Origin: Aptenodytes patagonicus
Lineage: Eukaryota > Chordata > Aves > Sphenisciformes > Spheniscidae
Assembly: GCF_965638725.1 (NCBI RefSeq)
Contig: NC_134953.1
Coordinates: 42,244,454 to 42,308,453 of the forward strand
Direction: 5' to 3'
DNA length: 64,000 nucleotides
Made by a program: the position numbers and the translations under genes
Part shown: positions 12,291-25,900 of the stretch, one piece after another
Layout: each line of letters begins with the position of its first letter
Position numbering within the stretch: the stretch's first letter is position 1
The notes under the pieces: model-generated
What the model was told of the DNA's origin: nothing
What the model saw: only the letters and a program-made list of their open reading frames with translations
Database searches by the model: none

Positions 12291-14705
12291 TTAATTATTA
12301 CACTTGCCAATTCTTTCATGTTTCACTGTTCTAACTAGTCCCTTGCCTTGAGCATGAGCTCAATCTTTGAGCTTTTTTTCTGCCTTCTATTTGGTGAAGA
12401 TACAACCCCATATAAAGCACAGAGCCACATTGGGTAGTTTCTCTCCCCCTCTTACTTATGTGGAAAAAGAAACTGCTATTATTTATTTTTACTCTTGGAA
12501 AACCCAATTTGGCTTGATTTTGAGGGTATCTGAATTTATCTCTGCGTTTTTCAAACTCCAAGCCGTTCCACAGCCTGAGTGTATTTTCTGTATGGGATCA
12601 CGCTGCTCAAGAACTGGAAGGGCTTGACATGCTCCAGAAAGACAAGTCACATAATTATGGGGTTGTCATGCTGATGGAGTTGCCCACACAGGGTGAAGCC
12701 ACACTGCAAGACCAGAAACTCTGCTTGCAAAGAGGTCAAACCACTTACGATCCCCAAAGGTTTCTGTATCTTCTGGGAGAACAAGCCACATGACGCACAG
12801 CCTCATTACAACATAGCCGCGCTGATCAAGCCATTTAAACAATATCATGCCAGAAGGGAGAGACCTGGGCTGTGATCCCAGGCATGTTATAGCACTCAGG
12901 GTTTCTGAGAGCGCCGTGTTATCCATACGTGACCAAATGGGAACGATATCCCAAGCACTGGGTGGCTAACTGAAAAAGCAAAGTGGCGAACGGCCACAAG
13001 AACAGAGATTTAAGCACAGTTATGGAGATGTAGTCATACTCAGAGTTAATCAAAGTGAAGGATGGCGTTTCCTGTCAGCAAGCAGGGGGTGGCTCTGCCC
13101 TAATTATAAGCCATTTAAACAAACTAGCCAGATGGAAAAGCAGGCCCAAGGAGCTTGGGAAAAGACTTTGACCCCAACCTCAAGGAGATCACATTGAGCA
13201 GCTCTAAAGCAGCCACCCTTCGCAATGGGAGGGAGGGACTGGAAAGGTGATCTCCAGGCCAAGCAGCCCAGTCATAGATCTCCCACTGACAACTGTTGAC
13301 AAGTTGCAATGCTGCAAGTCCCAGACTGGGATGACATGCAAGTCAGATAGCAACCAAAAGTGTTAGGAGATGGTCCCTCTCTCTCCATTAGGATAGAATG
13401 GATGAGATGTGAACTCAACCCTTTCTGTGGAAAGCAATAATTATCAGTGCATGCGTCATTCGTTTTCCAGTTCTCAGATTGCTAACCAAAATGTGGCATC
13501 AGCTAAAGAAAACACCATTGCTTTCCATATGAGCGACGAATGTGTTTCTGCTCCCTGCTCACGTGCACAGAAGACAAAGGACTCCCCAGGAGAACAGAAA
13601 GTACCTCTGAAGAGCCTACGCTTCAAAAGGAAGCAGCAAGGATCTGGCAGTGCCCCCAAATTAAAGCGATTTTGCACCTAGGGTACAAAAACATGCATCC
13701 AAAGTGAGCCCCACTCTGCTGACATGGCTTAGCACCGGAAAGCAGAGATGTGATGCCAACTGACAGAGGATCAACAGCCCGGGTTTCTGGATGCCACCAT
13801 CTCGCCCAGCAGCGGCAGAAACTCAGCTTTGCTTACTGTGCACAAACACAAGCAGCTGCATGTGAGCCAGTGAAGTTCACAGGGAAGAGGGTCACCCTCC
13901 TCATGGGAGAAATAAGAGCAGCTCAGTTATCATTGATGTTACAGAGTGCACAAGAAACTCCCAAAGCTAATGTGCTGGTGCATCATCTCCAAGTGTGAAG
14001 GCATGATCCAAAAGCAGACTGAGTTGCTCCAAGCCCGCACCCTCCACCTCCTCTGAGTCTCCACCACACCACCTCATCTTTCTGACACTTTATGCCAGAT
14101 CAAACTCACCATCAGCTCGTCTCTACCCTGCCCCATGCCTCCTGCCCAGGCCAAGAGCCAGAACAGTAACACATCTCATGTAGATCTTCATACCTGGGCT
14201 GCCGTCTGCGCCTTGACTAGGCTGAGCCTAGCCCCAGCCTGCAGCCCCTCCACTGCTGCCGAAAGCCAGCGACAGCATGTCGCAGGGTTCATTCAGTTGA
14301 ATAAGATAGAATTGGGTGGTCTGGAGCATGCAGTGCCTTTGGATCTTGTTGGGTTTGCTTTTTGTCTTCAAAAGTTGAAATTCACTTACTTATGGAGAAG
14401 AAATAACTAAACACTAAATGAATAGAGGATAGCTTTCTGCTCTGAGCTACCTCTGCTGAAGCTATGCAGACTTTATTCTGAAGATGACACCCAACAGTGA
14501 GGCCAGGGTGTCCGAATAGCACCACTCCCATGTTTCTTACTTTCCTGTTACTTTGGGACTGTGAAGCTCAAAGGCTGACAACAACTTCTTATTTCTTCTC
14601 CTAAAGCCATGGCTGGCCATCAGATAATAAGGAATGGCTGGCAGACAGCAGGAAAAGATCCTTGCTTGGAGATATGTTCTATAAAAGTAAAGAAAACAAA
14701 AGGAC
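12291..14705. other. Intergenic DNA, no gene recognised
   Basis: The open frame at 13409-13681 (90 codons, +) ends in a lysine-rich stretch but has no recognisable domain, and an antisense frame covers the same bases. I see no firm gene, promoter or RNA gene. Confidence 0.5.
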
Positions 14706-14766
14706 AGGTTGCATGGTTGGACTCGATGATCTTAGAGGTCTTTTCCAACCTCAATGATTCTATGAG
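14706..14766 (+). mobile_element. CR1 LINE 3' tail, sense
   Basis: The sequence GTTGGACTCGATGATCTTAG followed by AGGTCTTTTCCAACC and ATTCTATGA is the diagnostic 3' end of avian CR1, which finishes in 8-bp ATTCTATG units. One terminal unit is present. The fragment is a 5'-truncated copy of about 60 bp, the usual fate of CR1. Confidence 0.88.
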
Positions 14767-17700
14767 AAAGAAAGCAGAACACAAAATTAGAGGCCAACAC
14801 TTTTTCCTCCCTGGACCATGTAATTAATATCATTGGTTTTAAAAGCGCTATACGGAGAGCCAAAACCTAGAACTGTTCCTCACTTTTACAGCTGCAGGCA
14901 GTGAATTCTGTACTATTTGAACTATCTGAATGCTCAGACTGGCAACAGGAGCAGTTTCTTTGCTCCTGAAAAGAACAGCTAATAACATACACTCAGCCGG
15001 GGACATAGTAAAATATGTTTTCTCTGCCCTTTGACTGCTAAAGAAATATATTGCCATTAATGGTAATTATAGACCATCAAAGCACTGAGGAACAGGAAGG
15101 CTTTATAAGAAAAAAGGTGTTTTCAGAAGAGGTTAGTACATTAACTTTCTCAGTTGCATTTTGAATATACCTTGGTTTGGAAATTGATGCACCTCTAAGG
15201 AAAATCCACAGAAGAATCAGAAATAAGGAAATTATTCAGGACAGTTCTTTGAAACTGATTTGACTGTACTGTAAGAGAACAAAAAAATGCTAGTGAATGG
15301 AAATGTGACTTATGAATTAACCACCCCCAGCATCACCATACTTGAAGACAGAAAGAAATGAAAAAGATAAAGGAGAACAAAAGAGAGAACAATTTGATAC
15401 AGTTGCATTTGAAGCAGGCATGTTTGTAATTTTTTTTTTTCTTCTAATTTTAAACATAAAAAAGACACAACAAGGACCAAAAAAGGACATTGCAATACTT
15501 GTGGAGGGTGAAAATGGCAACTTGGCTGCTATGTAAATGTTTTGTCAGAGTTTCGGGGTATGAACTGGAGCTGTTCTCCAGAGAGAAGATAATGCTCTGT
15601 GTGAGGAAAAGCTTTGAAGGAGGAAAAGCAGTATTTTCAGCACCCAGAGGCTGCACTTGACTAAGTGGCATGAAGGAGGTTAGTACCTAACCAATTTCCA
15701 ACTCACTTGGCCTGTTTGTCTCTGACACATCATGGAGCTATCTGAGCAACGATGTTCACATACCTCAACTTACACTGTGTAGGCGCTAGGTGTCCGAGTC
15801 ATCTGGTCTGTCTTTATTTCTGAAGGTGACAAACGCCCTGCACAGCCGTTCTGAAAAGAGCCCAGCTTCATATGCAACCATTCGAATAATGCAACATTTT
15901 CAGCACAGAGCAGCACTCAAAAATTTCCTATGTGACCAGAGGCCACAAAGGCCTCTATGGACTCAGACTTCATCAAATACAAAACATGTTGTAAAAGCAG
16001 GTCTTTCTCTTAATGTTTTCAAAAACATACTAAGAAGGGGAAGTAATTAGAGGTGACTCCTCATAGAACGATTTTTTCCTGTCCTAATAGATATATAGAA
16101 AAAATCCTGTGAAAGCCATTCAAAATACATAACTGAACAATTTAATGTGGCATGATAGGATGTGACAATTTAATGTGCTGTGATAGGAGCAAGTAAGGGA
16201 TCACAGTAGGGGGTAACTGTCTTCACCTGACAATTCAGGACATAGAATTCCCTTTCTGGAATGGAAACTGCTACCACAAATCAGTTTTCATCTAATTACC
16301 TTTTAAATTCACATTTTTAAGATCTGAAGATTTACAATCTCTAACAAAAACCTGTGAGTTCTGTTTTTCTCCATCATACACATAAGCTCATATCACACTG
16401 CTGTAATATGCAAAGTCATTTTCCTACTAAAACCAATTACAGATTCATTACAGTGAATAATTATGTAGAAGATGGAATTTATATTTTTCTTAGTATTTTA
16501 TAAAATACCCTCAATAGGTTTCAAAACAACGTAATACAGTATTTTCTGAAAACTGCACTGTAGGTAGTTTCATGCTGATTTTGTTATAAAAGATGACATG
16601 CTAGAAATGACTTGTGGTTAGGTATGCCTAATATAAACTGAAGAAGATCATATGAAATGATGATGGAGCATTTGCAATTTTTCCCCTCTGGATCTCTTTT
16701 CAAACTGAAATCCAAATTACTTCTCTGCACTGGTCTTGAAATGCTTATTTATAAATTTAGTCCAGACTTGTAAAATTAGAAAGCTCCCAGGAATCATTTT
16801 TGAGGAACCATTTACATCTAAAAGAGTTGTACTAGACAAATGATCAAAACACTTTTGTTTGTCTCACTGATTTTGGATTATCACTGTTTTATAGTAGACA
16901 GTGTCCTTTTTTTTAAACAATAACTAGTTATTAGCCTCACCTTCTTGCACAAACTTGCATTTTCTGTGTTTAACCTGAGCCCTTTCCAGCACAGCTCCAT
17001 GACCAGTGAAATGCATATGCAATCATTAAGATTTTGTTTATCTGCTTAATGTGCTAGCAATTAAAATAAGGCACAGTGGGTGTTCCACCTCTCTACTGGG
17101 GAGATCATCTTCTGAATCACCATGGGTTTGTTCCCCCTTCTTTCAGATCCTTTAGCATGGCTTAAAGACAGCAATAGGGTCTTGGTGATACATGCAATAA
17201 TAAAAAACTGGTATGAAGAATACTGGTGTAAAATCACCTTGTGCATGAAAACACTCCTTGGAATATTTTAAATGGGAAATAAAAGTCTAGGAACTGGCCA
17301 TATCCTGTGCAGAACTGGAAACATACTGTTAGGTTTGTATGTGTTCACTCAAAATGATCTTTTGTGTCCTGATAGAGAATCAGACTTTGCTCCTCTTTCC
17401 TGAAGTTACCATTTCGAATACTTCTGATCTCTAAAGAGGAGACACAAATTTAACTTAGGTTATGAGTGCCAAACCTGTGTGCCTCTGAGCACTGTACTTA
17501 TTTGGTACTTACCTACAACTGCCTTGAGATCCCAGTGCAGGAAAAGCAGCATGCTGTGTGCAAGGCTCAGACGAACAGGCCACGAACTGTGACAGAAACA
17601 ATGAAGTACTTTGCGCTACGACCAAGATGCAGCTGAAACAGAAGCCCCAACAGAACAACTGAGTGCATCACCTCTCAAGTGAGATTAATTTGTTGACAGC

Positions 17701-19189
17701 TGACATACTTGCTCTTACATATTAAGAGATCACAAATCCAACCCCTTATTAGTTGCAGCTCTGTGAAACATACAGAACAAAATCCTTGCTGTCAACAATT
17801 TTTGCTATATACCCTAAAAGTCTCGATTGTGCTTGGTAAGAAGTAACCTTTCACACTACAGAAGGTTGAGCCAAAGCCGTCAACAAGGTAATTTACTTTG
17901 CATACTGTACCATTTCCTTTCCCAAAGCCACCAGGAAACATGGTAAGTAGCCCTGCACAATATCACTGTGAAACAGCTAAGTCACACCACTCTGGTTTAA
18001 CGCAGAGAGCCCATAACTTCACCCAGAAGCTTTAAAACACTTACTTATTCCTATACTTTTCTTTCCCCTTTCTCTCTCAGCTTTAAAGGCTTTGCCTGTC
18101 CTAACTGTTTGAGCCTTTGCATATCATTGCATTAACGCTTTGTTTTGGTTATTGATGAGGTGGGAGACAGGTGAGATGGATGATACATACTTTCCAACAG
18201 CATTTCACTAGTTGACTAAATATACCAGTGAATTTTCAGTGAAAATTCTCAACTGTGTGAACAACAGCCTGACTGTAGGCAGAGTGTAAAGTACCTGCTC
18301 TTTCTGTGTATAAAACATAGGTCTCCCCAGGATGTGCCGTGGGCCAAAAGCTAAGCCCTTTTCCTGAGACTTGAGATGATTTTGCTAACCTCAAGCCTTG
18401 CTTCTCCTACAAATAACTCAGTTTCCTTAGCTACAAGCTGATACCTATTTAGTAGCTAGTGTTTTCTTGAAAATGCGTATCATCAGCACAGGCGATGTTT
18501 TGCTTATGCTTTTGCCCAAGCTGTTTTATAACCCAACACGTCACCGGCGCGCTCAGGCTTTTCCACAGCATGCCTCTTTTTATTCTTTGCTTTTCTAAGC
18601 CTTTCTAAGCTTTTCTGGATAGGTCATTACAATGCCGTCATGCCGTGCCACCAGCGATGCCAGCGGGATGTGAGAATTATAACCAGTACTGGTGGCTCTC
18701 CAGACACCACTCCTGGCTGGAAGCATCCCTGGCTGCAAACTTCGCGCTCCCACTCATTTGACTTTTCCACAGCTGCATATTTCCACCTGAACCTGCTCCT
18801 GCTGGGAACATACAAGCCGTGTTAAAAAACCCTGATGCCCCACACTGCCCTTGACTTGCAGTGCCATCCCCCGCAGCAGCAAACCACAGTCCCTCAGCAA
18901 CGCTACCTGGACTTTTGAGTGGAATTCAATAGCTTTTGGGCAAAAAGAGCCAAAAGCACCCTCGAAAGCCCCTTCTTAGTTTTGCTCACCCAATGCATCA
19001 GCCGGTGTGAGATAGCCCCAGCTGAGGGGAGCCACCCTGACCTGAGGGGAGCTGCCACCTCCCCTTGCCTCACCCGGGACTGCTCCCTCGTCTGGCTAGT
19101 GACCACCCACGGCAGGCACAAGGTGGGGACGAGAATCGGGGGCTTTAGTACCGCGAGGAGCCATAAATGGGTCAAAAAGGCGGCGTTTT
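14767..19189. other. Intergenic DNA upstream of MINPP1
   Basis: Mostly AT-rich, becoming GC-richer after about 18.6 kb on the approach to the MINPP1 CpG island. Short open frames occur on both strands near 18.6-19.2 kb but mirror each other and look like composition effects. The undecamer CTGAGGGGAGC recurs at about 19022 and 19041 and again in and beyond the CpG island. No gene recognised. Confidence 0.5.
16137..16192 (+). repeat. 28-bp tandem duplication, two copies
   Basis: Two adjacent copies begin with the same 13 bases (ACAATTTAATGTG, at 16137 and 16165). Both continue with TGATAGGA at the same offset, differing at a few positions. It is a small local duplication with no coding content. 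Confidence 0.8.
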
Positions 19190-19960
19190 AACACGCGGGT
19201 GCAGCCCCTATGGGAGGTAGCCCGGCCTGAGGGGAGCCGCCCTCGTCCGGGGCGGCGGCGGCCCCCTCGGCTGGCTACCAGCTGCCCGGGTTGAGGCGCG
19301 GCCCCTGAGGCGAAGGGAAGGCGAGAGGAGGCGGCTCCGCTCCGCCTCTTCCTGCGGGAGCCGCGCAGTTGCTGCCATGGCGCCGCGCTGGGCAGCCGCC
19401 GCACTCCCCTCCGCCGCCCTCCTCCTTCTGCCGCTGCTGCTGGCGGTGGCGAGCGCGGGGTTGAGCGGCTACTTCGGCACCAAGTCCCGCTACGAGGAGG
19501 TGAACCCGCACCTGCTGCGCGACCCGCTGTCGCTGGGTCCCGCCGCGGCCGGGTCGCGGCTGCCCGCCGCCTGCGCGCCGCTGCAGCTCCGCGCCTTGCT
19601 CCGCCACGGCACCCGCTACCCCACGGCCGGGCAGATCCGCCGCCTGGGCGAACTGCACGCCCGCCTCCTCCGCCGCCCCGCCGCCGCAGCAGGCTGCCCC
19701 GCCGCCGCCGACTTGGCCGCCTGGCAGATGTGGTACGAGGAGAGCCTCGACGGGCGGCTGGCGCCGCAGGGCCGGCGCGACATGGAGCACTTGGCCCGCC
19801 GCTTGGCCGCCCGCTTCCCCGCTCTCTTCGCCGCCCGCCGCCGCCTGGTGTTGGCCAGCAGCTCCAAGCACCGTTGCCTGCAGAGCGGCGCCGCCTTCCG
19901 CCGCGGGCTCGGGCCTTCCCTCAGCCTCGGTAGCGACGGTAAGCCTGGACCCCCTCCTCC
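19190..19960 (+). promoter_or_regulatory. MINPP1: CpG-island promoter of MINPP1
   Basis: GC content and CpG density rise sharply from about 19190, peak over the coding part of exon 1 and fall away in intron 1. There is no TATA box at a usable distance. A GGGGCGGCGGCGG stretch near 19249-19261 can serve as an Sp1-type GC box. This is the pattern of a housekeeping promoter with dispersed start sites. The transcription start cannot be set from sequence alone but should lie within about 150 bp upstream of the ATG at 19377. Confidence 0.75.
19377..19938 (+). CDS. MINPP1: MINPP1 coding exon 1 (residues 1-187)
   Basis: The ATG sits in a strong context (GCTGCCATGG), and the frame opens directly with a signal peptide, which supports this start. 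The exon encodes the signal peptide, the YFGTKSRYE block shared with human MINPP1, the catalytic RHGTRYPT and the SSSKHRC motif. It is extremely GC-rich with many Ala and Arg codons, unlike the AT-neutral later exons, because it lies in the CpG island. It ends with donor G|GTAAGC after one base of codon 188. Reading on past the donor gives a longer open frame to 19997, but that part is intron. Confidence 0.96.
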
Positions 19961-22900
19961 CCCCCACTTCCCTGAGGGAGCCCCACGCCCTCCCTGAGGG
20001 GCTGAGGGAGCCCCACGCCCTCTCCGCTGCCCTGGGGCTGAGAGGAGCCGCGAGGTCAGTTCCATGTCCCCCATACCCAGGCAGAGGGGGACCCTGCACC
20101 GTGCGTCCTGCCCGTAGGGACACTGCTGTGGTGGGGCGGACTGTCCCCGGGAGGGTGTCTGGGTGGCCGGGCCCCAGTACCCTTGGGGATGGCAATGCTT
20201 CCCCTGGATGCGTCCCTGAGGCCCGCATTTGTTTTCAGAGGTGGAGGTTGAAGTTAATGATTCCTTGATGCGGTTTTTCGATCACTGCGCCAAATTTGTT
20301 GCTTTGGTGGAAGAGAACGACACGGCGATGTGCCAGGTGAATGCCTTCAAAGAGGGGCCAGAAATGAGGAAGGTTTTGGAGAAGGTTGCGAGTGCCTTGT
20401 GTTTGCCGGTGGAGGAGCTGAACGCAGGTAATGAATGCTTGTTACAGGTGGCTTCGGCTCCGAGTCTGCCTGAGAAGAACTTCTGAGACGCCGTGTAGCT
20501 ATGCAGAGTAGGTAATTTAAAATATGCTGTAAATCGCAGACACAGTCTCTAATTAAATGTGTAAGGCTGCAAATGTGTATTGGTGTTGCAGTAATGAATG
20601 CTCGTTAGTCAGAAGAAAAAGATGTTCGAAAATCTTTCCTACAGATGAAATCAACTTTAGCTTTGTTTGGAGGGATACAAGTGTGTTATTCTTTTAATTC
20701 TGCTTTGTTGAGCAGATGTAGCTTTTGTAAAACATGTTACAACTCAAACACACAAATAACCTCAGGAAAAGGTGGACAGGTATGTCTGTGTTGTAACTTC
20801 ACTTGTCCAGAAGAGAAGTGCCAGGTTTCCCTGTGTGGTCAAGTGGTGGGGTAGACCCCCCAAATAGGTGTTGCTGTCATTTCCAGCATGTCCCTAAAGC
20901 TGCAATCCCAAAGTTGCAGCATGCTGCTGTTCAAATTCAGCCACTAATGTGGAGGATGAGTAGTGGTAGTCAAAGACTACTCTGCGTTGAACAGACACAC
21001 CTTCCTTGTATTGCCTCTTCTGTCCTTTGTGGTGATGAGAACACAGTAGTGATCAACATCTATAGCATGCACATCAGCAAACGTGCAGCATTTGATGTGA
21101 AATGCTCTCATTTCCCCCTTGTAGCAATGTAATGTGAAAAGCTTGCAGTCTGAAATTTGGATTTTGCGCAATAATTCTGTGAAAACTACTTATTTTTGGT
21201 GCTTGGCCTTTGGACTGGTGATTATTGGACTACACTGTTTGCATTGCTAAATTGTAATTACGTTTCGCTTTAGAAGCAAGTTGAGAGAAGGTTGCTACTT
21301 ATATAGCAGTGATTTATCTTGTTGGATTTATTACAGATCTTGTTCAAGTGGCTTTTCTCGCCTGCTCATATGAGTTGGCTATAAAAAATGTGACCTCCCC
21401 ATGGTGTTCACTCTTCAGTGAAGAAGATGCCAAGGTAGGTGCTAAATGGGAGAGGTATTTGAGAAACCTTCAAAAGATGCCTTAGTGTTCAGATACAACT
21501 GTTTGCACAGTCAGAAGTTTTAAGTTGTGTGCCCCTTATTCTTCAGTCTAATGATGCACTACTTTGGTCTCCAAAGAGCTCTGGATTAATCAGGCAGCAA
21601 GACTGAAATACCCTTCTTCATTCAGACTTAAATACTGATGCAGTCTTGATTTGTCCTGATTAAAACGGTCTTTTCCTATTTTGCTTAATTCTTATATGCT
21701 TTTATTTCTGTAACATCAGAAATGCTCTGGACAGCTTTGTTTTGCATATGATAATCATATAATAAAATGCCTTGATTCCAGAGGGCATCGAATGAGGCCT
21801 TCTAGGTCCTCTAAGACTCTTTATATGGTTTTGACAACTGTCACATCTCTAAACCTAATGCCTGTTAATAAAACTAGTAGAACCCAGATAAATGAGACTT
21901 ACGTTGGTTCCTCTTCTTTCAGAGAGTACCTGATGTACCCTTTGAACGGATCAAGAGAGATAGGGATTAAGAGTGATGTCATTTATTTATCACTCCAAAA
22001 CATGTTCAGTGAGCCCCCCCCCCCCCCGCCTCAAGGCTCTTAAGGAAACTTAGCACACCTGGGGAAGAGGGGAGGCCTCTACATAGATAGGTGGTTGGCT
22101 AAAGGGTAGGCAGTGGAGTTAGGAGTAAATGCTCTCATCTCAAAGAGGAGGAAGGTCACCATGGACTTCTGCTGAGACCTGTGCTGTGCAATATATTTAT
22201 AAAAAACTTAGCAGTGAGGTGGGAAAGCTTCCTGATTTTATGGAGTTACTTGGTATAGTAAGAATACGGGGTGTTTGAGAGGCTTTGCAGAGGGGCCCTG
22301 TGAGGGTGGATTACAACAGCAATACAGTGGCAAATGGTGTTCACTATGGAATGATGCGTATGGGATAAAAAGTTGAAGCTTCATATATGAGGTTGCCATC
22401 TCAGATCTGTTGTGCCACTGAGAAGTGAAATTTTGATGGTATAGATCCATGAAAATGTCGGCTCAGTTACAGTAAAATTAAATGGACAAAATTTAAAAAA
22501 AACTTAAATGCTAGGAATTGTAAGAAAAGGAACAGAGAACAAGGAGAGCATTGTGTGCTCTTACATAAATCCAAGGCACAGTTCTGTTTTTTTGAGATGT
22601 GTGCACATCTCTAGAATGTAGAAATAAGACAAACTCAGTTAAAGGTATGGGATTGCTTCCATCTGAAGAATGATTAACTAAGCTAAGGATCTTTGACCTT
22701 CATAAGGCAAAATCAGAAATGCTAAAAAAGTGGTGGATAATGACTGTCTTGTCATGTGCAGTACCTAATGGGTACCAAATAAAGCTAGCAGCAGGCAGGT
22801 TAACAACAGACTGTTGGGGTTTTTTTTTAACACAGTGTGTAGCCAAACTGCAGGGTACTATTAAGGCTAAAACTTGGTATGTTCAAAGGGGAGATTGGGT

Positions 22901-25900
22901 TATTGTGGGAGAGAATCCACTGAAGTCTATTAAATTTGTAGAAAACCACCTTAGGGCTCAAAGCCCTGGGCTGAAAATTACTGGAGTCTGGGGAAGCGTG
23001 CCCGCTGTTTTCCCTAGACCTGATGATGAGCATGATCAGAGACAAGATGTTGAATTTGGTGGCTCTTGAGTCTGATCTCTTGTGTCTGGTTTTATGCTGA
23101 AGCAGTTTCAACTGGAGCCTTGATGTTTGTTTGCGGTTTTTTGGGGTTTTTTTGTGTCAAAGAATTGTTGATTTCATGCAGTGTGTGGTAGCATCATTGC
23201 TCCAGCTTGTGGGTTTTTTATTTTCCCTCTGTGCCATAGTAAAAACTTGTGAACTCTAACTTTAGGTACTGGAATACCTGAACGACCTGAAGCAATACTG
23301 GAAGAGAGGATATGGCTATGACATCAATAGTCGCTCCAGCTGCATTTTATTCCAAGATATCTTCCAGCATTTGGACAAAGCGGTGGAAGAGAGTAAAAGG
23401 TAAATAAAAAGGCTTTTGTGCTTTGACTACAAGCTCTCTGTGGTCAATCCTGAGTTGGATTTAATGTGAATAGAAACTAAGTACTTCCAAACATAACAAT
23501 GTTAGGAGAGTTTGAGCAAGGAGAATTTTAATGGAGAGAATCAAGTTTTTAATAGAGCAGTATTACTGTAAAGAATATTTTTTTTTTCCATTGATGCTCT
23601 TGTGCCCAGCTAATGTATTTCCATCTTTTAACTTACTGATCCGTGCAGGCCTTCAAGGGATAGCCAGCTGCTGTGTCTGATAATGGTGTTCTCTTCCTGC
23701 ACAGTTTGAGAAGAGGCCATCAAGTTAAAACAATGAGCTTTTTGTTTAAAATGTCCTTGTTAAAAATAACCTGTGGCGAAAATGGAAGATTGTGGGTTGA
23801 AAGCATGCCCATGATATCTTCTTTTATCTGGTTACTTAAGCACTTCAGCGTGGAACTCTTTCTTTATGCATGTGTTTGATTTGAGTCTCTTGCATTATTA
23901 AAGCTTTCTGTTCAGATTAAAGGTGTTGAAATGTAATTGTGGAAAAATAATTATTACAGATCAATCCAAACACTTGGTGACTGTAGACCAGAACGGCCTG
24001 TTGCGGGATCCAAGAGGCCGGAGGTGTAACAGCAAACCATCCTTGCTGTGACAAACCTGCTTCATTGTAACTAGGGAAGGGCAGACTTTAGGCGATCTAC
24101 TCGGTGCCTTGTAAGAGCAGGAGAAGACACTTCTGTCCTGAAGTCGTTGTAAACGCCTTGATTTGTTGCATGAATCCAAAGTCAGTAGTTCAGCTGGCCA
24201 GCCTGAGAACGCTGTCTAGGATATTTAGTTTCCCATCCTTATTCTTTTACAGCAAAGCTGTAGTTTGGGAATAACACTGTAGCTGTAGGAAGGTATTAGG
24301 CCTTACAAGTAACTGTTAGTAGACTTGAAGATACAATAACCAGGTGTCTTCAAAGGATGGTGGTCTGATAAAGTGGTTTGTCTTCATCTATTGCCATGAT
24401 TTGACAACAGTCATTTTGTGTCATTGGAAGAATGACAGCAGTGGTACTCCATCCGCTGAGTTGCGCAGTCCTCAAAACTGCCTTTATGGTGTCAGGATAT
24501 AACCATCCCTATACTTTCTTAGAAATTAGAGTTGCCTTTGCTCTTTTTGTGTATTCTTTGCTCCTATGAGCTGGTATCAGTCAGCAGTTGTGATTCAGTA
24601 TCTGTTTGGTGTTGATCTTGTCTCATGTGGATTGGTATGATGGGGAGTAGTAAAATAGGAATGAAACTGGGATCTGTTGTGGCATGGGGAAAACAAAGGC
24701 TTCAGTTACAGGTTGGGATGTTTGTGTCACAGAATTACCTGCATATGTTTTCATGTGCTAGTAATCTGGGGTTTTTTGAGAGCTGCTTTAGGCTTAAATG
24801 CAGTGCATTCATATGAGAATTAATTTGCAACTTGTGTGCATGCTCCTCATGCAAAATGAGGAATTATAAATTCATAGTTCAGTGATCAATTGCATGAATT
24901 AATACCTTAGCAGGTAAGTGTGCAAATGTTTATAAGAGTACATAATATCAAGGATGTGACTGTAAGATTGTATAAATATTGTGCTGTTAAATACTTGATA
25001 GAAACCATTTATAAATAACTTTAACGTATAACCAGAAAATTCAGCTTTGGTGTTGTTACATAAACATTAGTTACATGTGGTGGATGTTCTTGCATTCCTA
25101 GCATCCTTGGGACTTTATTTCTATAGTCAATATATTAAACTAGATCTACCTAACACTCAGCAGAATGATATTAATGGCTTTGATATTTCAGAAAGAAGAG
25201 CATGAGTCGTGGATATTTGAGGCTGGCTATATATAATTTTTACATGATAACCTGTTGAAGACATGGGTTTTTTTTCCTTTTAGTCGGCAGACTGAAATTA
25301 GAAGTAGCATTCATGTTTTGGGTTGGAGGAGCGATCCATAAAGTTGATTATAACCATTTTGTAGCAGAGAAGACAGCAAAGAAGTTTTGTTCCTTTTAAA
25401 AGTTTGCTGACTGAGGATCCAAGCTGGACATTAACAGTGGTAGAAGAACTGTGCGTTAAGTCAGTTGAAGCATAGTTCTCACAGTCAGTTGGCTTTTTTG
25501 CTGTCCTTTAGTGTGGGATGCAGAGATGCTCCCTGTGTTCATCACTGGAGCTCTGAGTGACGCAGGAATGTTGAGGTCATGTTTAGTATAATCCATGACA
25601 TGATTTCTTTCATCTAAAGTGGAGTTATCACTAGGTAAACAGTACTTGTACTGTTTATTTTAATCATTTTTGGGATTCACCTGGAAAATCAGACAGACGT
25701 GCCCGTTTTTAACAGAGTATCAGCTTAGTATGCGAGAAGGTAAACGTGTTGAAAACTTGCCTTTGAGATGTACATGTAGACTTTCCTAACACTTGTATCC
25801 AGATTAGTGCCTTGATCCCGGTCTAATGATTATGTGAGCCTAGGGAAGGGGGCCATACAGGGTCAGAAATGAGATCCGAGGATGGGAGCGTACAGGACTC

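Larger units (their letters stand above)
21435..23265 (+). other. MINPP1: MINPP1 intron 3 (1831 bp)
   Basis: GT-AG intron with donor GTAGGT and acceptor ACTTTAG. Its second half is largely an old CR1/L3-like LINE in sense orientation, preceded by a 14-C run. Confidence 0.9.

Noticed and set aside
13409-13681. 90-codon frame ending in a Lys-rich tail
   Set aside because: An antisense frame covers most of it, no initiator promoter or domain is visible, and no splice structure supports it.
19275-20228. 317-codon antisense open frame over MINPP1 exon 1 and intron 1
   Set aside because: It mirrors the CpG island; high GC removes stop codons on both strands. It has low-complexity Gly/Ala/Arg content, and no antisense promoter or family match is visible.
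22594-22611. Short hairpin GAGATGTG-TG-CACATCTC
   Set aside because: An 8-bp stem with a 2-base centre inside a CR1 relic; too short for a functional RNA.
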